A stretch of 20,458 bases of DNA from Mycocentrospora acerina (taxonomy: Eukaryota; Ascomycota; Dothideomycetes; Pleosporales), in contig JAKUHH010000031.1 of NCBI GenBank assembly GCA_022701365.1, positions 1 through 20,458 of the forward strand. The letters are read 5' to 3'. The notes beneath the pieces were generated by a model, which worked only from the letters and a program-made list of their open reading frames with translations, was not told where the DNA came from and ran no database searches. Within the stretch, counting starts at the first letter, position 1, and each line of letters opens with the position of its first letter. The position numbers and the translations under genes were made by a program. Of this stretch, positions 16,590 to 20,458 are shown one piece after another.

Positions 16590-19177
16590 GTGGTCCATAC
16601 AATAGATCATCTGAATACTATTTTTCTAGCTCCTATTTCTGCAACAGCTTTTCTTAAGTATAATATTAAGAAACTTCTTAATCTTCTATATTTTATATGT
16701 AAAGAGAGTTATAACTATTTAATAGAGGTTCTATTAGTATATTTTTATAGTTATATAGTTAAAAGTCTTATAAATCCTCTAGAGCAGTCTTAGTAATAAT
16801 ATCTTAAAAAAAGTAGTAGTAAAGTAGTTATAAGTCCTATATTAAGGATATTTTATAAATGTTATTTTTATCTTTTATTTATATAAAAGATCATTACTTT
16901 TTTAAAGGCTAGTAGTAAAGAAATTAAAATCTTAGTATTTTAAAATAGAGTAGAAAGCATAAGCAAAAATAAAACTAAAATAAAAAGAAAGTTTAGTAAA
17001 GATAATTTCTAGTAAAAGTTAAATAAGTTTTAGTATTAGATTTTGTAAAATTAAAGATAGATATCTCTTAAATCTTATAAATAGTAATAGTAATTATTAT
17101 ACTTTTTCTAATATACTTCTTATTTTTAAAGCTTATATTTCTTTATAATATCTAAAGTAATAGTTTTAAAAAGAACTATTTAGTAAAGTATAATTACAAT
17201 TTATAGAGTAGGATAATATAATGCAAGATAACAGCCTAGCTAGATAATATAAAAGTAATCTATATTTAGCTATACATTAAAACACTATATATATTAAGTT
17301 TTATTAATATAGTATTATAAAGTAAAGACTACTATTATAAAAAAAGAATTATAGATCTATTTCTAGTAATAATTTATAATAGACAGATATACTTAATTAC
17401 TAGTAAACAGAATTAGTTTTAAATACTATAAATAAGAACTTAAAATAGTAGCTCTTAGATAAAAATCTAAAAAGCTATTAAAATAAAAGTAGTAGTTTTA
17501 GAATTTAAAAAAGACACATTTAAGTACTAGTATTAATTTAAAAGTATAACTAGACTTTAAGGCTTTAGGTATAAATAATAGAAAAAAAAAAGGATTGTTT
17601 TTAAAATAAGTTTAAAAGTCTAAGATTTAAAAATTTATAATAGATTTAGATTAAGAAAAAAAAGTCTTTCTAAATATCTCTATTTATATTTAAATCTTAA
17701 TTTATATTTAAGTCTCCTCTTAAGTCTTTTAAGTCTTTACTTAGTTCTTTAAAATTATTCATTTTTTCTTAAAGTATAAAACACTTACTAAAAAAGTGCT
17801 TTAGTTTGCTTTTATTATAGCAGCTAATTAGAGTTAAGTCCTTTAAAAGTTTTAGAGTCTTAAATAGAAGCTAAAAAGTAAGTACAAGTAAGAGTAAAGT
17901 TTAAATATAAAAGACTACTTATTAGTAAAAGTTATTAATTATTTTTAGTAGAGACCTTAAAATTAGTTGAAAATAAAACTAACTTAGATTATATATTTTA
18001 TAATTTATAATCCTTATATGTAAGACTAAAAGATTTTTATTTTATTTTATATTAAAATCTTTTATTTTTTTACTTATAATCTTAAAGATGCTATTTTATT
18101 ATTACTTAAAACTAAAGCTAAGTATCTATAAAGTTAGTATATATTTAATCTTTAAGTAGTAAAACTATTCTAATCTAAGTACTTATCTTTAAAAAGTATT
18201 TCTAAGGAACTCTGCTTTAAAACTAAAATAAGCTTTTCTTCTATCTATATAAAGTTTATTAAAAGTAGCTTTACTCTAAGCTATTATATTTCTTATAATA
18301 AAAAAAAGACTTAAATATTCTATTTATATTATCTATAATATTAAAATAGTTTAGAGTATTAAATAAGCATAAAGGCTCTAAGTACTCTTTAGCTAAGCTA
18401 GAAGTATACTCCTAAACTAGAACTTTATAGGAATACTAACTCTAATAGTAGTCTATATTAATCTATAATTAGTTTAAATAAAAAGCTTTTATTAGTAAAA
18501 TAGTTAAGTTTAAAAAAAGAATAAAATAAAATAATAAAAAGCTTTTCTTTAGATAGTTTATATAGTGTTATTTATTAAAATCTTAGACTAAAACTTTAAA
18601 AGTTAAGGTTATTTTAAAAGAGTTAGTAGAAATATAGTACTAAGTAAAAGTTAGTCTAGAATAATTATAGCTTATTATAGTTCTTAGATTTCTTTACAAA
18701 GTTAAGCTACTTATTAAATTAAGTCCTTTTTTCTTTAGTCTAAATCTAGAATAAGTTCTGTACTTGTTTTTATAAGATTAAAAGATATAGTAACATAAAA
18801 TATATTTACTAATACTCTTAATGTTAAAGTTTAAGTAAAACTAATCTTTATAGTAGTTCCTTTAAACTAAAAGTAATGGTAGCAGATACTAGAGTTAAGT
18901 TTAATTTTGCTAAGATTTTAATAGTCCCTAAGTTTCTACTTTAGCATTATCTTATACAGCTATTCTATAGTAATCTTAATATAGTAATTAAAAAAGTTCT
19001 AAACTTAAAGACTTTAGTTATTAAAACATTATGTAAATATTAATTATAATAAAATGCTAGACAGAAAAGTATTGTTTAAATTTAATTTAGAACAGAAGAA
19101 GTGTAGATAAAATTAAAATAAAAACATTATTATATTATTTTAAGCTATTACTAGCTAAGAGAAGTCTTTCTATATAA
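16590..19177 (-). other. gag/protease region of the chromovirus, heavily degraded
   Basis: No intact gene is present. It should hold protease and gag, since RT lies to its left and the 5' LTR to its right on the minus strand. The only clear motif is the zinc-knuckle relic at 17781-17822, followed on the minus strand by an acidic/Lys-rich tail (KMNNFKEL, KDLKDL). A 67-codon plus-strand frame at 16590-16793 begins at the putative primer-binding site, has no known domain and is not called as a gene. The rest is AT-rich with stops in every frame. Confidence 0.5.
17781..17822 (-). pseudogene. gag zinc-knuckle relic
   Basis: The minus-strand reading CYNKSKLKHFFSKC keeps the first Cys, His and last Cys at the exact spacing of a C-x2-C-x4-H-x4-C knuckle. 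The second Cys position is Lys. It lies about 1.4 kb upstream of the RT relic, as expected for gag once the insertion at 16320 is subtracted. Confidence 0.45.
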
Positions 19178-19465
19178 TGTAATAATTTAGCTTATAAAAG
19201 AGCAATCTAAATAAGGTCTAAAGTGTATACTACTAGGCATATAAGAGTGCTAGAACTAGAGAATATACTAAAGATATTATGCTATACACCTATAGGTCTT
19301 ATATAAAAGTATATAAAAAAACTACTTTATAAAGCTACACAGACTGCTACCTTTATATACCTCTTCTTAAGGTTGCTATCTAGGGCAAGTATAATTTAGG
19401 TGGCTATCAGATAGGTGTTAATTAACTCAGGGGTAATGATAGGATGTGACGTTGTAAACGTTACA
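19178..19465 (-). repeat. 5' LTR of the chromovirus
   Basis: It begins TGTAATAATTTAG (RIP-altered TGTAACAACGCAG) and ends AACGTTACA. It aligns throughout with 11715-12002 and 3738-4024. On the minus strand the internal sequence follows it as TTATATAGAAAGAC. A primer-binding TGG may have become TAG there, but this is not certain. Confidence 0.8.
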
Positions 19466-19470
19466 ATAAA

Positions 19471-20458
19471 GCCTTAGACAAGCCTAAAAAGCTAGATATA
19501 ACAGAGGTTTTTAATACTATTTTACCTAGCTCTATAAAAAAGACATTTAGTCTAGAAAAACATTTTATTAATTATAAAAAGAAACTTACTAAACTTAAAT
19601 TTTTTATTCATGTTGCTATTCTAAATCTTTGTTATAATGCTAAATTCAATTTAATATAAACTATTACTCTCAACACTATTAGAAAGAAATAAGAGCAATA
19701 CTATTTTAGGCGAATATAAAAGACTACTCTTAACTTATATTAGATAGAGCTATCTTAGTATTAATCTATTGAAGTGAGTTGTTTAAATAGTAGTAGCTTT
19801 AAAGCTTAGCTAACTAACAGAAATAAAAGACATTTTCTAAACCTACTTAAATAAGTAGTAGGAAATAGAAATTAGCACGAAATGATTGCCTTCTACTTTA
19901 AGCAGAGATAGAAGTCGCCTAAGTAAAAATAAAGATAACTAGATTACTTTTTTTAAGATATTAAAGTTGCCTTACACTTTATAGCTACCAAATAAGTAAC
20001 AGTAAAATAAAAAGGAACAACGTTTAGTACTATTTAAGTCAGTTACGTATCTCTTAGAAAAGATTTTAATAAATTAAATTATAAAATAACATCTTCATAC
20101 TAAAGAGAATATAGATTAACATCTTATTACACTTACTTGTCTTACTAATCTTGTTATTTATCTATAATAGAGATAATTCAAATGCTACAACTTTTACTTT
20201 TAATTTTTCTTATATATATATTACTACAGTAAGATCTTGTGTAATAGCAGCAGAAAAGGTTGTAGTAATACTAGAAAAAACTGCTAGAGCAATAGTTTTA
20301 GAAGTAAATAAAGTTACAATTTGATCTAAAGTAGCTAAAATTAAACTATTAATAAGAAGTAAAAAAATAAGAAAAGAATTATAAAATAAAAGAATAACAG
20401 AATAACAGAATAAAAGAATAAAAGAAGAAAAGACTCTTTTTTTTTTTTTTTTTTTTTT
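19471..20458. other. AT-rich right flank, coding relics, ends in T22
   Basis: No intact gene is present. Directly after the chromovirus a plus-strand frame is open for 63 codons (19468-19656: KALDKPKKLDITEVF...), unusually long for this DNA. It may be part of the element the chromovirus inserted into; I do not recognise it. Near 20232-20320 another plus frame reads RSCVIAAEKVVVILEKTARA, again unassigned. The end shows short tandems of AATAACAG and AATAAAAG followed by an uninterrupted run of 22 T (20437-20458). This may be a real homopolymer, a LINE poly-A tail on the minus strand, or simply where assembly stopped. Confidence 0.45.

Larger units (their letters stand above)
11715..19465 (-). 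mobile_element. RIP-inactivated Ty3/gypsy chromovirus with two LTRs
   Basis: Two 288-bp LTRs in direct orientation (11715-12002, 19178-19465) bound a ~7.2 kb internal region. The flanking 5-mers ATAAG (11710-11714) and ATAAA (19466-19470) differ by one G-to-A transition and fit a RIP-altered target-site duplication. Orientation is minus: a purine-rich tract lies beside the 11715 LTR. Degraded gag knuckle, RT, integrase and chromodomain then follow in the order gag-RT-IN-CHR from right to left. All frames are broken. Two complications lie inside: an assembly duplication (14416-14960) and a younger LTR-like insertion (16320-16589). RNase H/protease segments must lie in the damaged stretches but I could not pin them down. 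Confidence 0.85.

Noticed and set aside
20437..20458. T22 run as a bacterial-type terminator
   Set aside because: No upstream hairpin, and the context is fungal; it is more likely a homopolymer or poly-A-related contig end.

Overview
The window looks like a stretch of nuclear genome from a filamentous ascomycete (Pezizomycotina). Two compact genes, one with 53-55 bp GT-AG introns, sit in very AT-rich repeat DNA. That repeat DNA carries the footprint of repeat-induced point mutation (RIP): relics of retrotransposon proteins are readable, but riddled with TAA/TAG stops and C-to-T / G-to-A changes. No tRNA, rRNA, CRISPR or bacterial-type feature was seen.

Layout. 1-2706 is the 5' part of a RIP-damaged Ty3/gypsy element on the minus strand (gag relic plus a GC-richer 5' LTR at 2460-2706). 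3033-3186 and 11015-11170 are two copies of a ~155 bp repeat in inverted orientation. They bracket an ~8.1 kb segment holding a well-preserved solo LTR (3738-4024) and the only two intact genes. These are a phenylalanine/tyrosine ammonia-lyase-type MIO enzyme on the minus strand (4823-7069, three exons, 712 aa) and a class-I/FluG-type glutamine synthetase-like ligase on the plus strand (8274-9626, 450 aa). They are divergently transcribed from a shared ~1.2 kb intergenic region. 11171-11709 holds a LINE relic (RNase H domain). It is followed by a nearly complete, RIP-killed Ty3/gypsy chromovirus on the minus strand (11715-19465) with two 288 bp LTRs, matching 5-bp target sites, gag knuckle, RT, DD35E integrase and chromodomain relics. 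This element also carries an antisense coiled-coil ORF relic near its 3' LTR and a younger LTR-like insertion at 16320. 19471-20458 is AT-rich and ends in a T-run.

How the genes may work together. The lyase should release ammonium from an aromatic amino acid (or isomerise it), giving an aryl acrylate or a beta-amino acid. The ligase belongs to an ATP-dependent family that joins ammonia or an amine to a carboxylate. The divergent pair, isolated between inverted repeats in a repeat desert, is the best candidate for an undescribed two-gene metabolic unit. Its product cannot be deduced from sequence alone.

One assembly problem is visible: a single N at 14688 lies between two identical 272-bp copies, almost certainly unmerged contig ends.
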